Source of the DNA: Oryzicola mucosus
GTDB lineage: Bacteria; Pseudomonadota; Alphaproteobacteria; Rhizobiales; Rhizobiaceae
NCBI RefSeq assembly: GCF_014534685.1
Contig: NZ_JACVVX010000012.1
Location: 1 to 64,000 of the forward strand
Reading direction: 5' to 3'
DNA: 64,000 nucleotides
The notes under the pieces are model-generated. The model worked only from the letters and a program-made list of their open reading frames with translations, was not told where the DNA came from and made no database searches. The position numbers and the translations under genes are program-made. Shown here one piece after another: positions 8,525 to 16,984 of this stretch (position 1 is the stretch's first letter; each line of letters starts with the position of its first letter).

Positions 8525-9280
8525 ATGAGCGGCGCACCGCATTCCAAGACCGACCTCGTCAGCCTCGACTGGCGCGGACCTGTGGCCGTCGTCACGCTGA
8601 CAGGTTCGACCAGCCGCAACTCACTCGACAGGGTGACGAAAAACGCGCTGCTCGAAACGCTCAAGCAGGCGAGCGAAACCGTTGCATGTCGAGCGATCGT
8701 GCTCATGGGCGGGGGCGACACCTTCTCGGTCGGCGGTGACGAGGCAGACGTCCTCTCGCTTGAAATCTTTCAGATTTTGACCGTCGGAAGGCGGCCGGTT
8801 GTTGCGGTCGTCAGTGGCCTGGCAGCGGCGGCCGGCATGTCGCTTGCCGTCGCTTGCGACTATGTTGTCGCGACGGAAGCAACCGTGTTCGACTGCGCCT
8901 TGGGGCCTGGTGGTCAACTGCCGCAGGGCGCAGTCTATTGGACATTGGGGCGCCGCATCGGCGCCGGTCGGGCGCGGCACGCCCTGCTGACCGGGCGCCA
9001 CTTTACCGGAGGAGAGGCGCTTGCCATTGGGCTGGCGAACGAGCTCGCCGATCCGAGCGAGTTGCTCGACAAGGCTGTCGCAGCTGCGATGCGTTACGCG
9101 CAAATGCCCCCCTTGGCACTGGCGTGGCTGAAGGCCGCGATGGCCACCGGCAGCGATACCCTTGACCAGGCGATTGAGACGGAAACCAATGTCCAGCCGC
9201 TGCTGCGCTTCAGCGAGGACCATAACGAAGCCGTGGCCGCATTCCTGCAGAAGCGCGCACCCAACTTCGTCGGACGATAG
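8525..9280 (+). CDS. crotonase-family protein
   Basis: A 251-residue crotonase with oxyanion segments MGGGDTFSVGGDE near residue 60 and SGLAAAAGMS near 98, and the C-terminal SEDHNEAVAAFLQKRAP. The residues matching rat hydratase Glu144 and Glu164 are Ser and Leu, and the loop after them is unusual (GPGGQLPQGA), so the reaction is uncertain. The ATG follows GAAGGAACGAG. It starts a tightly packed block of three crotonase paralogues, an OYE, a ligase, a dehydrogenase and a thioesterase, and is separated from the CoA transferase upstream by only 52 bases. Confidence 0.83.
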   Translation: MSGAPHSKTDLVSLDWRGPVAVVTLTGSTSRNSLDRVTKNALLETLKQASETVACRAIVLMGGGDTFSVGGDEADVLSLEIFQILTVGRRPVVAVVSGLAAAAGMSLAVACDYVVATEATVFDCALGPGGQLPQGAVYWTLGRRIGAGRARHALLTGRHFTGGEALAIGLANELADPSELLDKAVAAAMRYAQMPPLALAWLKAAMATGSDTLDQAIETETNVQPLLRFSEDHNEAVAAFLQKRAPNFVGR

Positions 9281-9286
9281 GAGGAC

Positions 9287-10075
9287 ATGATGACGGACAC
9301 CACCTCTCCGGGAATCCGCGCTGAGAAGCGAGGCCGCACGGCAATTCTCACTATCGACAATCCAAGCCGCAGGAACGCAATCGCCCGCAAGCTGAGGCAG
9401 GAACTCAACGGGCTCGTCAAGGAGATGCTTGCGGACGAATCCGTTGCGGCGATCGTCCTTACCGGAGCTGGCGAACATTTCAGCGCTGGCGCCGACATTT
9501 CAGAAATGCGCGAGCGCAGCATCGCCGAGTATCGCGAACTGCATGTCGAATCCACAACCGTTGTGCGCCTGATGATGGCGGGCCGCAAACCCGTTATCGC
9601 AGCGGTGGAAGGGATCGCCTTCGGCGGCGGGCTCTCGTTGGCCTGCGCGGCGGATTTTGTGGTTGCCTCCAAGACAGCGCGTTTCTGCGCCGCCTTCATC
9701 AAGGTCGGGCTGCTGCCGGACATTGGCATACTCTGGACGCTGCCGCAAAAGATCGGGCGGGCGAAAGCGGCGGAATTTCTTGCACTAGCGACCGAGTTCG
9801 ACGCCGATGAGGGACATCGCCTCGGGCTTGTGTCGCAGATTTCCAATCCGGGCCATGCACTTACCGACGCGCTCGCGCTGGCCGAAACGCTCTCGAAGAA
9901 CCCGCCTGTTTCGATGGCTCTGATCAAATCGGCGCTGACCAACTCCAATCACTCGCTCAACGAGTCCTTAAATGTCGAGATCGATTATCAGTCGATCTTG
10001 CGCGCGACCGCAGACCACAAGGAGGCCGTAAAAGCCTTCCTGGAAAAGCGCCCGCCCGAATTTTCGGCCCAGTAG
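9287..10075 (+). CDS. crotonase-family protein, PaaG-like
   Basis: A 262-residue crotonase with the oxyanion-hole segments GAGEHFSAGADIS near 62 and EGIAFGGGLS near 105 and a C-terminal ADHKEAVKAFLEKRPP. In place of the two hydratase glutamates it has Ser and Phe, but it carries the AFIKVGLLPD segment ending in an Asp, as in PaaG-type 1,2-epoxyphenylacetyl-CoA isomerases and some delta3,delta2-enoyl-CoA isomerases. Isomerase chemistry is therefore a fair inference. A GGAGGA site six bases upstream overlaps the preceding gene's end. It is the second of three adjacent paralogues. Confidence 0.84.
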   Translation: MMTDTTSPGIRAEKRGRTAILTIDNPSRRNAIARKLRQELNGLVKEMLADESVAAIVLTGAGEHFSAGADISEMRERSIAEYRELHVESTTVVRLMMAGRKPVIAAVEGIAFGGGLSLACAADFVVASKTARFCAAFIKVGLLPDIGILWTLPQKIGRAKAAEFLALATEFDADEGHRLGLVSQISNPGHALTDALALAETLSKNPPVSMALIKSALTNSNHSLNESLNVEIDYQSILRATADHKEAVKAFLEKRPPEFSAQ

Positions 10076-10090
10076 ACCAGGAACCTGCCT

Positions 10091-10828
10091 ATGTACAAGC
10101 ATCCAACAGACCTGGTGACGATCGAAACCGACGGAGACGTCGCCATCCTCACCATGAACGAACCCAACCGGCGGAACCCCTTTTCGGTTCATATGCGCTA
10201 CGCGCTGACCGAAGCGTTCCACCATTTGTTCGAGGAGGACAAGCGGAGCCGGGCGATCGTGCTCACCGGAGCGGGCGGACATTTCTGCGCCGGAGGCGAT
10301 ATTTCAGGCATGTCCGCAACGCCCACCTTCCTTCAACAGAGAACCCAGATCGCGGTGGCTAGCGATCTGGTGCGGCTAATGTGCTCCGGACCCAAGCCGA
10401 TCGTCGCGGCCGTCGAGGGTTCCTGCATCGGGGCCGGCCTGTCGCTCGCTTGCGCCGCCGACGTTGCGGTCGTGGGGAGAAGTGCCAAGCTGGGCTGCAC
10501 ATTCGTTAAGATGGGGCTGATCCCCGATACTGGCGTCATGTGGACCCTGACCCAGCGGGCCGGGCACGGTAAGGCGCGCGCATTGATGCTCTCAGGCGCC
10601 ATGTTCACGCCCAAGCAAGCCGTGAAGGACGGGATTCTGGATGAAGAAGTGCCCGATGGCGAAGCTCTGGCGGAGGCAGTCGCAAAGGCGCGCGAATTTG
10701 CCAAGATGCCACCCTCGACCCTCGCGCTGCTCCGCGGCGCCCTGGTCACCGGCATGAACAGCTATCAGGAAGCTATGCGCGTCGAAGCCAGCCTGGCGGC
10801 CTTTAAAGGCATCGCGGCCGGCGCATGA
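10091..10828 (+). CDS. crotonase-family protein, PaaG-like
   Basis: A 245-residue crotonase, third in the tandem. The oxyanion segments are GAGGHFCAGGDIS and EGSCIGAGLS, and the CTFVKMGLIPDTG stretch supplies the PaaG-type Asp while the two hydratase glutamates are replaced. Its C-terminus is shorter than in the neighbours and lacks the usual AFLEKR tail, ending AAFKGIAAGA. The gene sits 15 bases after the second paralogue and 15 bases before the OYE gene, so it is within one transcription unit. Confidence 0.83.
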   Translation: MYKHPTDLVTIETDGDVAILTMNEPNRRNPFSVHMRYALTEAFHHLFEEDKRSRAIVLTGAGGHFCAGGDISGMSATPTFLQQRTQIAVASDLVRLMCSGPKPIVAAVEGSCIGAGLSLACAADVAVVGRSAKLGCTFVKMGLIPDTGVMWTLTQRAGHGKARALMLSGAMFTPKQAVKDGILDEEVPDGEALAEAVAKAREFAKMPPSTLALLRGALVTGMNSYQEAMRVEASLAAFKGIAAGA

Positions 10829-10843
10829 GCGGCAATAGCTAGG

Positions 10844-12055
10844 ATGGCGAATTCGGAATCCGTGGCGCCCGGAACATCCGCGCTTTTTACCCCACTCCGC
10901 ATTCGCGGCGTCGAAGCCCGCAACCGGGTAATGATTTCGCCGATGCAGCAATATGCCGGGGGAAGCGATGGCTTGGCGGGCGACTACCATCTCGCCCATG
11001 TCGGTCGTTTCGCCCTCGGCGGCGCCGGAATGGTGATCATGGAAGCGACCGCCATAGAGCCTATCGGTCGCAACAGCTGGGGTGATCTCGGTCTATGGTC
11101 TGACATGCATGTCGAGCCGCTTGCGCGATGCGCGGCGCTGATAAAGTCCTGCGGCTCCGTTTCAGGCATCCAAATGGTCCATGCAGGAAGAAAGGCGTCG
11201 ATCAATCCTCCCTGGCTGGGCGGCATGCCGCTCGGAGCCGCTGATGCGGAACGGGGAAGCCCTCCTTGGGCTGTGATCGGGCCGAGCGCTGTTGCCGCCG
11301 GTCCTGAGTGGCCCTTGCCCATGGAAATGTCGGCTGCGGATATCCAGGCAAGCGTGGTGCTGTGGGCGAATGCAGCGCGGCGGGCGGCAGACGCGGGTTT
11401 CCAGATTATCGACCTCCATGGCGCCCACGGCTACCTGCTGCATTCCTTTTTGTCGCCGCTAGCCAACCATCGCACGGACCTCTATGGCGGTCCGATTGAG
11501 AATCGGATGCGCTATTGTTACGAGGTCGTTGACGCAATCCGTGCGGCAATCCCGGATGAGATTGCGATCTTCTACCGCCTTTCGGCGCTCGACGGCATCG
11601 AAGGTGGCTGGACGCTGGACGATTCTGTGGTCTTTTGTCGTGGCCTTCTCGCGCGAGGCGTCGATGTCATCGACTGTTCTTCCGGCGGCGCGACCGGGGA
11701 TCGCAAAAGTGACACGCGCATCCGGCGTGGTTATGCCTTTCACGCCCCGTACTCCCGCGTCTTGCGCGCCGAAACGGGCGGGCTTGTCGCGACGGTTGGC
11801 CTGATCGTCGATCCTTTTCAGGCGGAGGCGATTCTTGAGGCCGGCGACGCGGATATTGTCGCGATTGGCCGCGAGGCACTCTTCAATCCGAACTGGCCGC
11901 ACCATGCGCGCAATGCCCTGTCGGGAGAGAATTTTTCGGCATGGAACAAGGAAGCAGGGTGGTGGTTGAAACGGCGCGGCTTCCTCCTGCGTGAACTGGA
12001 GAACCAGGGCGAGACACCGATGAGCAGATATTCAGGTCAGGGAGACGGTCAATGA
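10844..12055 (+). CDS. old yellow enzyme (NADH:flavin oxidoreductase, YqjM-like)
   Basis: A 403-residue FMN TIM-barrel ene-reductase that reduces activated C=C bonds with NAD(P)H. The FMN/substrate motif HGAHGYLLHSFLSP holds the paired histidines, LYGG and the RNRVM start segment are present, and IVAIGREALFNPNW is the C-terminal phosphate-binding loop. At residue 35 it has Gln (SPMQQY) where YqjM-type enzymes have the redox-tuning Cys; the paralogue at 36199 keeps the Cys. Family members in aromatic and terpenoid acid clusters reduce unsaturated acyl-CoAs or cyclic enones. It is followed by the CoA ligase with an ATGA overlap, so the two are translationally coupled. Confidence 0.88.
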   Translation: MANSESVAPGTSALFTPLRIRGVEARNRVMISPMQQYAGGSDGLAGDYHLAHVGRFALGGAGMVIMEATAIEPIGRNSWGDLGLWSDMHVEPLARCAALIKSCGSVSGIQMVHAGRKASINPPWLGGMPLGAADAERGSPPWAVIGPSAVAAGPEWPLPMEMSAADIQASVVLWANAARRAADAGFQIIDLHGAHGYLLHSFLSPLANHRTDLYGGPIENRMRYCYEVVDAIRAAIPDEIAIFYRLSALDGIEGGWTLDDSVVFCRGLLARGVDVIDCSSGGATGDRKSDTRIRRGYAFHAPYSRVLRAETGGLVATVGLIVDPFQAEAILEAGDADIVAIGREALFNPNWPHHARNALSGENFSAWNKEAGWWLKRRGFLLRELENQGETPMSRYSGQGDGQ

Positions 12056-13614
12056 ACAAGCTCGGCGGCGCGGCGCACGAGGACCGCACTGGCGTCCTTA
12101 TCGGCGAGCGGTTCGTCTCGTCTACAGATCTCGGCGAGCGCGCTGCGCGCGTCGCGGCCGGGCTCCATAGCATGGGTGTCGGAACAGGCGACGTCATCGC
12201 GATTTATGTGCGCAACACTCCCGCCGTAGTCGAGATGTCGATGGGCGCGGCCCGTGTCGGGGCGACAGTGGTCCCGCTCAACACGGCCTGGCTGGGATCG
12301 GAGGTGCGGTATGTGCTGGAGGATAGCCGTGCCAAAGTGCTCTTCGCGCAGACAGATCTTCTGAGCGGCATTGTCAACGATCTTCCCGATAGGCTGAAAA
12401 TCGTGGTGCAGAAGCCGCTTGCGGAGGTAGTCAACGCCTTCCAGATTCCGGACAAGGCACTTGTCGTCCCGGAAAATTACGACGTGTATGAGGATTGGCT
12501 ATCGCGGTTCACACCCCTGCAGAGCGTCAAGCCATCGATTCAGGCGCCAACGATCTTCTACACTTCTGGAACGACGGGAAAGCCGAAGGGTGTTCTTCGA
12601 CAGCTGCCCACACGGGAACAGTCTGTTGACAGGCTCAAGAACCTCCAGACAGTTTATGGCATCGAGGACGGTGCGCGAAGCCTCATCACCACCCCGCTCT
12701 ACCACGTTTTCGCGTCAGCTTACGCTCAAACCACCCTTGCCAAGCATGGACTAGTCGTCCTTCTTCCGCGCTTCGATGCCGAGACGCTCCTGTCAATCGT
12801 CGAAGAACATCGAATCACGAATCTGCAACTCGTGCCCACCATGTTCGTCCGTCTGCTCCGGCTGCCGCAGGAGGTCCGGGAACGCTACGATGTGAGTTCG
12901 CTCCGCCATGTTCTCCACACGGGCGCACCCTGCGCCCCCGACGTAAAGCGCGCCATGATCGCCTGGTGGGGACCGGTGATCTGGGAAATGTTCGGAACAA
13001 GCGAGACCGGCGTGTGCGTGCTTTGCAACAGCGAGGAGTGGCTTTCTCATCCGGGAACCGTTGGCAGGCCATTCTTAGGCAGTCGGGTCGGAATCTACGG
13101 GCCGAACGGAGATGTGATGAAGCCTGGCGCAATCGGTGACGTCTATATGCGCATGCCGAGCATGCCGGATTTCACCTATATCGGCAGGCAGGCAGACCGG
13201 GACGCCGCCGAGCGCGACGGCCTGATTACAGCCGGCGATGTCGGCTATCTCGATGAAGACGGCTATCTCTACCTGTCCGATCGTCGCGCCGACATCGTCA
13301 TTTCCGGGGGCACGAACATCTACCCCGCTGAGATCGAGCATGTGATCGCCGACAAGGCAGGCGTCGCAGATGTCGCCGTGGTGGGGCTGCCTGACCCAGA
13401 ATACGGCGAACGCCTCGCAGCTTTCGTCAAGTGCGAAACCGGTGTCGTTCTGTCGAAGGAAGACGTGCGAGCCCACGTCCGAGGCCGTTTAGCGGGCTAC
13501 AAGGTGCCCAAGGACGTGTTTTTCGTCAAAAATCTTCCGCGAGACGACGCTGGCAAGATAATCCGCAGAAAGGTACGGGATTTCTCTGGCCCTTCGCAAG
13601 AGATCATATCATGA
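12052..13614 (+). CDS. AMP-forming acyl-CoA synthetase / carboxylate-CoA ligase
   Basis: A 520-residue ANL-superfamily ligase that activates a carboxylic acid to its CoA thioester through an acyl adenylate. The P-loop FYTSGTTGKPKGV lies at about residues 168-180, the A5 segment EMFGTSETG near 310, the A7/A8 hinge YLYLSDRRADIVISGG near 405-420, and the adenylation Lys in GKIIRRK at the C-terminus. Overlaps its neighbours at both ends by ATGA. It is closely similar in its middle part (GAPCAPDVKRAM) to the ligase at 40086, which also has an OYE paralogue nearby. The acid is unknown. Confidence 0.9.
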   Translation: MNKLGGAAHEDRTGVLIGERFVSSTDLGERAARVAAGLHSMGVGTGDVIAIYVRNTPAVVEMSMGAARVGATVVPLNTAWLGSEVRYVLEDSRAKVLFAQTDLLSGIVNDLPDRLKIVVQKPLAEVVNAFQIPDKALVVPENYDVYEDWLSRFTPLQSVKPSIQAPTIFYTSGTTGKPKGVLRQLPTREQSVDRLKNLQTVYGIEDGARSLITTPLYHVFASAYAQTTLAKHGLVVLLPRFDAETLLSIVEEHRITNLQLVPTMFVRLLRLPQEVRERYDVSSLRHVLHTGAPCAPDVKRAMIAWWGPVIWEMFGTSETGVCVLCNSEEWLSHPGTVGRPFLGSRVGIYGPNGDVMKPGAIGDVYMRMPSMPDFTYIGRQADRDAAERDGLITAGDVGYLDEDGYLYLSDRRADIVISGGTNIYPAEIEHVIADKAGVADVAVVGLPDPEYGERLAAFVKCETGVVLSKEDVRAHVRGRLAGYKVPKDVFFVKNLPRDDAGKIIRRKVRDFSGPSQEIIS

Positions 13615-14816
13615 GCGCCGAACATCACCTTTTCCACGTCACGAGAGAGAAGCTGAAACGCTTCATCGCGACGCAAGTCTATCCGGCAGAGAAGCAGCTC
13701 CCAGCTCCGGGAGACGATGAAGGCTATGGCAGGACGCAGGCAATGCGACACCTTCGAGCGGAAGCCGAGCGCGAAGGGCTGTTCAACCTTTTCTCGTCGC
13801 TTCGGGAAGACGAGTTCGGCTTCTCGACAGTTCAGATCGCCGAACTCGCAGAATTGACAGGACACAGCCCTTTGCTCGCACAGGACGCAATTGGCAGCCT
13901 CAATCCTGATGCGGAGGTCATAAATCTTATCCGGAGATTCGGTACCCCGGCGCAGCGCGATCGCTGGGTGGCGGCGCTTGCCGCTGGAGAGGCGGCTTCG
14001 GCGCTTTGCATCACCGAACCTGACGTCGCCTCGTCAGATCCAACCGAAATCCGAGCCGCCTGGCGGGCGCATGCCGGGAAATTTCTGCTCAGCGGCGAAA
14101 AACATTGGGCGCTGGGCGCGTTGAACCCGAATCTCCGCCTCCTCATCGTACTTGCCATCACCGAGCCGGAGGAGAAGAGGCGCAGAAGACTCTCGCTCAT
14201 TCTTCTGCCGTCCGAGCGATCGGGCATCATTATCGGCGAAAGTGCGACGGTCTTCGGTTACGGGAACGACGCGCGGGGAGGAATGCCGCACATCCGTTTT
14301 TCTGATGTCGAAGTCGATGAGAACGACATTCTCGGCCCTCGAGGACAAGGTCTTGCCACCGTCCAATCGTCGCTCGGTCCGGCCCGTCTCTTCCACTGCA
14401 TGCGGCTTGTCGGGAGTGGAGAGCGGGCGCTGCAACTGATGTGCCAACGGCTAATTAGCAGAACGATCCGGGGCAAACCGCTCTCCGAAGACGCGCTCTG
14501 GATGAGCCGCATTGCCGATTCCCGCATTGCCATCGACCAGTCCAGAGCCTTCGCCCTTTCAGTGGCCGCCAAGGTTGACGCGAGCGGGCTGGAAGCCGCC
14601 GCCGTCGACATTTCCGCGGTGAAAGCCATTTTACCGGAGGCGATGGCGAGGGTTATCGACATGGCGATCCAGTCCTTTGGAGCGGAAGGCATGTCCCATG
14701 CGCTGCCGCTCGCGGGCATGTGGGCACTGGCGCGGAGCCTGCGCTTTTCCGACGGGCCTGACGAGGTTCACAAGGCCGTGGTTGCGCGGGCGGAACTGAA
14801 GCGGGAGCTTTCATGA
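13611..14816 (+). CDS. acyl-CoA dehydrogenase (ACAD10/11-like)
   Basis: A 401-residue FAD acyl-CoA dehydrogenase. The FAD segment ALCITEPDVASSD is near residue 130, GEKHWALGA near 160, and the C-terminal FGAEGMSHALPLAGM and FSDGPDEVH segments are typical of the ACAD10/11 or FadE-like branch. It introduces an alpha,beta double bond into an acyl-CoA and passes electrons to ETF. The ATG at 13611 overlaps the ligase stop (ATGA); longer forms would lie inside the ligase. It is coupled to the thioesterase downstream by another ATGA overlap. Confidence 0.87.
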   Translation: MSAEHHLFHVTREKLKRFIATQVYPAEKQLPAPGDDEGYGRTQAMRHLRAEAEREGLFNLFSSLREDEFGFSTVQIAELAELTGHSPLLAQDAIGSLNPDAEVINLIRRFGTPAQRDRWVAALAAGEAASALCITEPDVASSDPTEIRAAWRAHAGKFLLSGEKHWALGALNPNLRLLIVLAITEPEEKRRRRLSLILLPSERSGIIIGESATVFGYGNDARGGMPHIRFSDVEVDENDILGPRGQGLATVQSSLGPARLFHCMRLVGSGERALQLMCQRLISRTIRGKPLSEDALWMSRIADSRIAIDQSRAFALSVAAKVDASGLEAAAVDISAVKAILPEAMARVIDMAIQSFGAEGMSHALPLAGMWALARSLRFSDGPDEVHKAVVARAELKRELS

Positions 14817-15634
14817 CAACCGACCCGACGCTGGCCGAGATGCTGGAGGTCAGGCAAGTCGGGAACAACCGCTTCGAGGGCCTTTGCGGCCCCGGCAGTC
14901 CGGGCCGTGGCTTCGGTGGCCACACGATGGCGCTTGGACTTCGAGCGGGCCAACAGACTGTATCCGAGGACCGTTCCATCCACGCGCTTCACGCCCGGTT
15001 CGTGCGGCCTGTGGTGCCTGCCGAGCCAATGGAGTTCATCGTTTCGCCCGAGGGCGACTCCCGCAGCTTCTCGCGCCGAAGCGTTGTTGGATTGCAAGCC
15101 GGTAAGGAGCGAATTGCGCTTTTCCTCACCTTCATCGAGCCTGACAGCAAGGCACCGGATTTTTCCGCGTCGATGCCGCAGGTCCCGCCCCCCGAAAACC
15201 TCACCGGATGGTTCATAGGGCCGATTGAAATACGATCCGTGGAAGGTCAATCTGTAAAGACCGGCACGCTTCCAGACCCCTCGCGGCAACGCATCTGGCA
15301 TCGCGCCGCGAACATGGCCGGCGAGAGCCAATCCTTGCACGATTGCGCGCTCGCTTATCTTTCCGACGTGACCCAACTCTGGCTCACCGTCAGCGTCAAC
15401 CGCCTGAGTTTTGCCCACAAGAGTCAGATGCTCGCTTCGATCGAGCACTCGATGTGGTTCCATCGTCCGACACGCACCTGCGAGTGGCAGCTCTATGACC
15501 AGTTCTGCCCGTCAACATCGGCAGGGACAGGTCTGGTCCAAGGACAGATCTATGACGCTGCGGGCCGCGCTGTCGCGACGGTTGTCCAGAATGGAATGCT
15601 GCGAAATGTTGTGCCGCTTGCCCCCGGAGAATGA
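14813..15634 (+). CDS. TesB-like acyl-CoA thioesterase II
   Basis: A 273-residue double-hotdog acyl-CoA thioesterase. The N-terminal half has GGHTMALGLRAGQ and LHARFVRP and the C-terminal half has HSMWFHRP, all diagnostic of TesB. Of the E. coli TesB triad Asp204/Thr228/Gln278, Thr235 and Gln259 are kept but the Asp is Glu211 (SIEHSMWF). It would hydrolyse an acyl-CoA to free CoA, perhaps as an overflow valve for a pathway intermediate. It is the last gene of the plus-strand operon, translationally coupled to the dehydrogenase, and is followed by a 287-base gap. Confidence 0.86.
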   Translation: MTTDPTLAEMLEVRQVGNNRFEGLCGPGSPGRGFGGHTMALGLRAGQQTVSEDRSIHALHARFVRPVVPAEPMEFIVSPEGDSRSFSRRSVVGLQAGKERIALFLTFIEPDSKAPDFSASMPQVPPPENLTGWFIGPIEIRSVEGQSVKTGTLPDPSRQRIWHRAANMAGESQSLHDCALAYLSDVTQLWLTVSVNRLSFAHKSQMLASIEHSMWFHRPTRTCEWQLYDQFCPSTSAGTGLVQGQIYDAAGRAVATVVQNGMLRNVVPLAPGE

Positions 15635-15688
15635 GACCAGCGCTTGACTGTTCTATAACCAGGCGAAGGGATGGAATGTGGTCTGGAA

Positions 15689-15825
15689 GATACTGTCTGA
15701 TTTTAGACGTAGCGGAGCGATGCGGAAACATCCGCAACTCAAAACTATCCATTAGGGTCAGGTTTTTAAACCCGGTGTTCCCGGCAGAGTATCCGATCGT
15801 TGCACATCTGACCGCAGACAGTATC
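15689..15825. repeat. non-coding segment bounded by 11-bp inverted repeats (MITE-like candidate)
   Basis: GATACTGTCTG at 15689-15699 and CAGACAGTATC at 15815-15825 are perfect reverse complements 137 bases apart end to end. Inside are a small stem TGCGGA/TCCGCA and the near-palindrome GGTTTTTAAACC. No gene is supported in 15635-15921. No target-site duplication was seen at the ends, so a miniature transposable element is only a possibility; a structured 3' untranslated region is another. Confidence 0.4.
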
Positions 15826-15885
15826 AGCCCTTGATATCGGCCAGCAGATCGTTTTTGAACAACACGCTCCTGGACAAAGGTTGGA

Positions 15886-15916
15886 AAGGCATGGCGTCTG
15901 CGGGACGCCATGCCTT
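15886..15916 (-). terminator. rho-independent terminator of the Bug receptor gene
   Basis: Arms AAGGCATGGCGTC (15886-15898) and GACGCCATGCCTT (15904-15916) form a perfect 13-bp stem with a five-base loop. On the minus strand it begins six bases after the stop of the receptor gene and runs into TTTCC. It may also stop plus-strand transcripts coming from the thioesterase operon. Confidence 0.75.
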
Positions 15917-15921
15917 CTGGA

Positions 15922-16887
15922 TCAGTCGAGCTTGATTCCAGTCGCTGTAACTACAGGTTCCCATTTCGTGATTTCGCTCGCGGCGAACTCACGAAATTCC
16001 GTCGTCGGAAGGAAAGCAGGCTCGGCGCCCAGCCGACGATAGGTTTCCATCACAGCCGGATCGGCCATCACCTTTTTCAGTTCGTTCGCGAACTTGTCGG
16101 CAATCTCCTTCGGCATGTCCTTCGGCCCAGCAAGTCCGTACCATGTTGCAAAGGCGAATCCTGCGAGCCCGCTTTCAGCAACGGACGGAACATCCGGCAG
16201 GCGAGCGATCCGATCCTTAGTGGTTACAGCGAGAGCGCGGATTTCGCCGGAGCTAATCTGGCCGATCGAGCCGGCAAGCTGGTCGAAGCCGAAATCGATC
16301 TCGCCGCTGAGCATGCCGGTCAGCATCGGGGCGCCGCCCTTGTAACCGACATGCAGGACATCGATACCCGCAGTCTTGGCAAAGGCCACTCCAGTAAGGT
16401 GTGTCGTCGTTCCCGGTCCCAGCGAGCCGAAGCTGAGCTTGCCGGGATTGGCCTTAGCGTCCGCGAGCAGGTCGGCAATCGTCTTGTACTTGGAATTTTT
16501 CGCGACGATAACGACGTTGGGAATGCTCACGAAGCGCGCGACATAGGTGAAGTCGGCGATCGGGTCATACTGCATGTTCTTGTACAGCGAGGGCGCGATG
16601 CCATGCGTCGCGGCCGTGATCATGCCGATTGTGTAGCCGTCCGGCCTCGCGTTGACGACTTTGATATTGGCGATGTGGCCGCCTCCTCCCGGGACCGATT
16701 CCACGTTGAATTGCTGTTTCAGATCTCTCCCCATCGGCTCCGCGAAGGCGCGCACGGTCATGTCTGACGATCCGCCCGGAGGGGATGGGATCACGATTGT
16801 GACAGGCTTGCTGGGCCAATTGTCCGCGGCGTGCAGATTGGTGGCGATCAACATCGCCAAACCGATAGTGGCCAGAGATTTCCTCAT
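15922..16887 (-). CDS. Bug-family tripartite tricarboxylate transporter receptor (periplasmic)
   Basis: A 321-residue extracytoplasmic solute receptor with an N-terminal signal peptide (cleavage expected after LHA near residue 20). The mature start NWPSKPVTIVIPSPPGG, the PGGGGHIA motif near 67 and DGYTIGM near 83 are typical of Bug/TctC proteins, which bind carboxylates and hand them to TctAB membrane components. A strong AAGGAGGAG site precedes the start. It lies 97 bases downstream of the ADP-forming acyl-CoA synthetase on the same strand. No TctAB pair is adjacent, so it is an orphan receptor that could share the TctAB at 34218-36170 or act in sensing. Confidence 0.9.
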   Translation of the reverse strand: MRKSLATIGLAMLIATNLHAADNWPSKPVTIVIPSPPGGSSDMTVRAFAEPMGRDLKQQFNVESVPGGGGHIANIKVVNARPDGYTIGMITAATHGIAPSLYKNMQYDPIADFTYVARFVSIPNVVIVAKNSKYKTIADLLADAKANPGKLSFGSLGPGTTTHLTGVAFAKTAGIDVLHVGYKGGAPMLTGMLSGEIDFGFDQLAGSIGQISSGEIRALAVTTKDRIARLPDVPSVAESGLAGFAFATWYGLAGPKDMPKEIADKFANELKKVMADPAVMETYRRLGAEPAFLPTTEFREFAASEITKWEPVVTATGIKLD

Positions 16888-16984
16888 TTCACTCCTCCTT
16901 GGAAAAGCCCATGAACGGGCGGTATTTCAGTCAAATTCGCCCTACTTCGAGACAACAATTGCGGCCGGTTCTGCCGTTCTGGAG

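Noticed and set aside
13431-13610. Longer start for the acyl-CoA dehydrogenase at 13611
   Set aside because: The extra codons lie inside the ligase gene and have no family similarity; ATGA coupling supports 13611.
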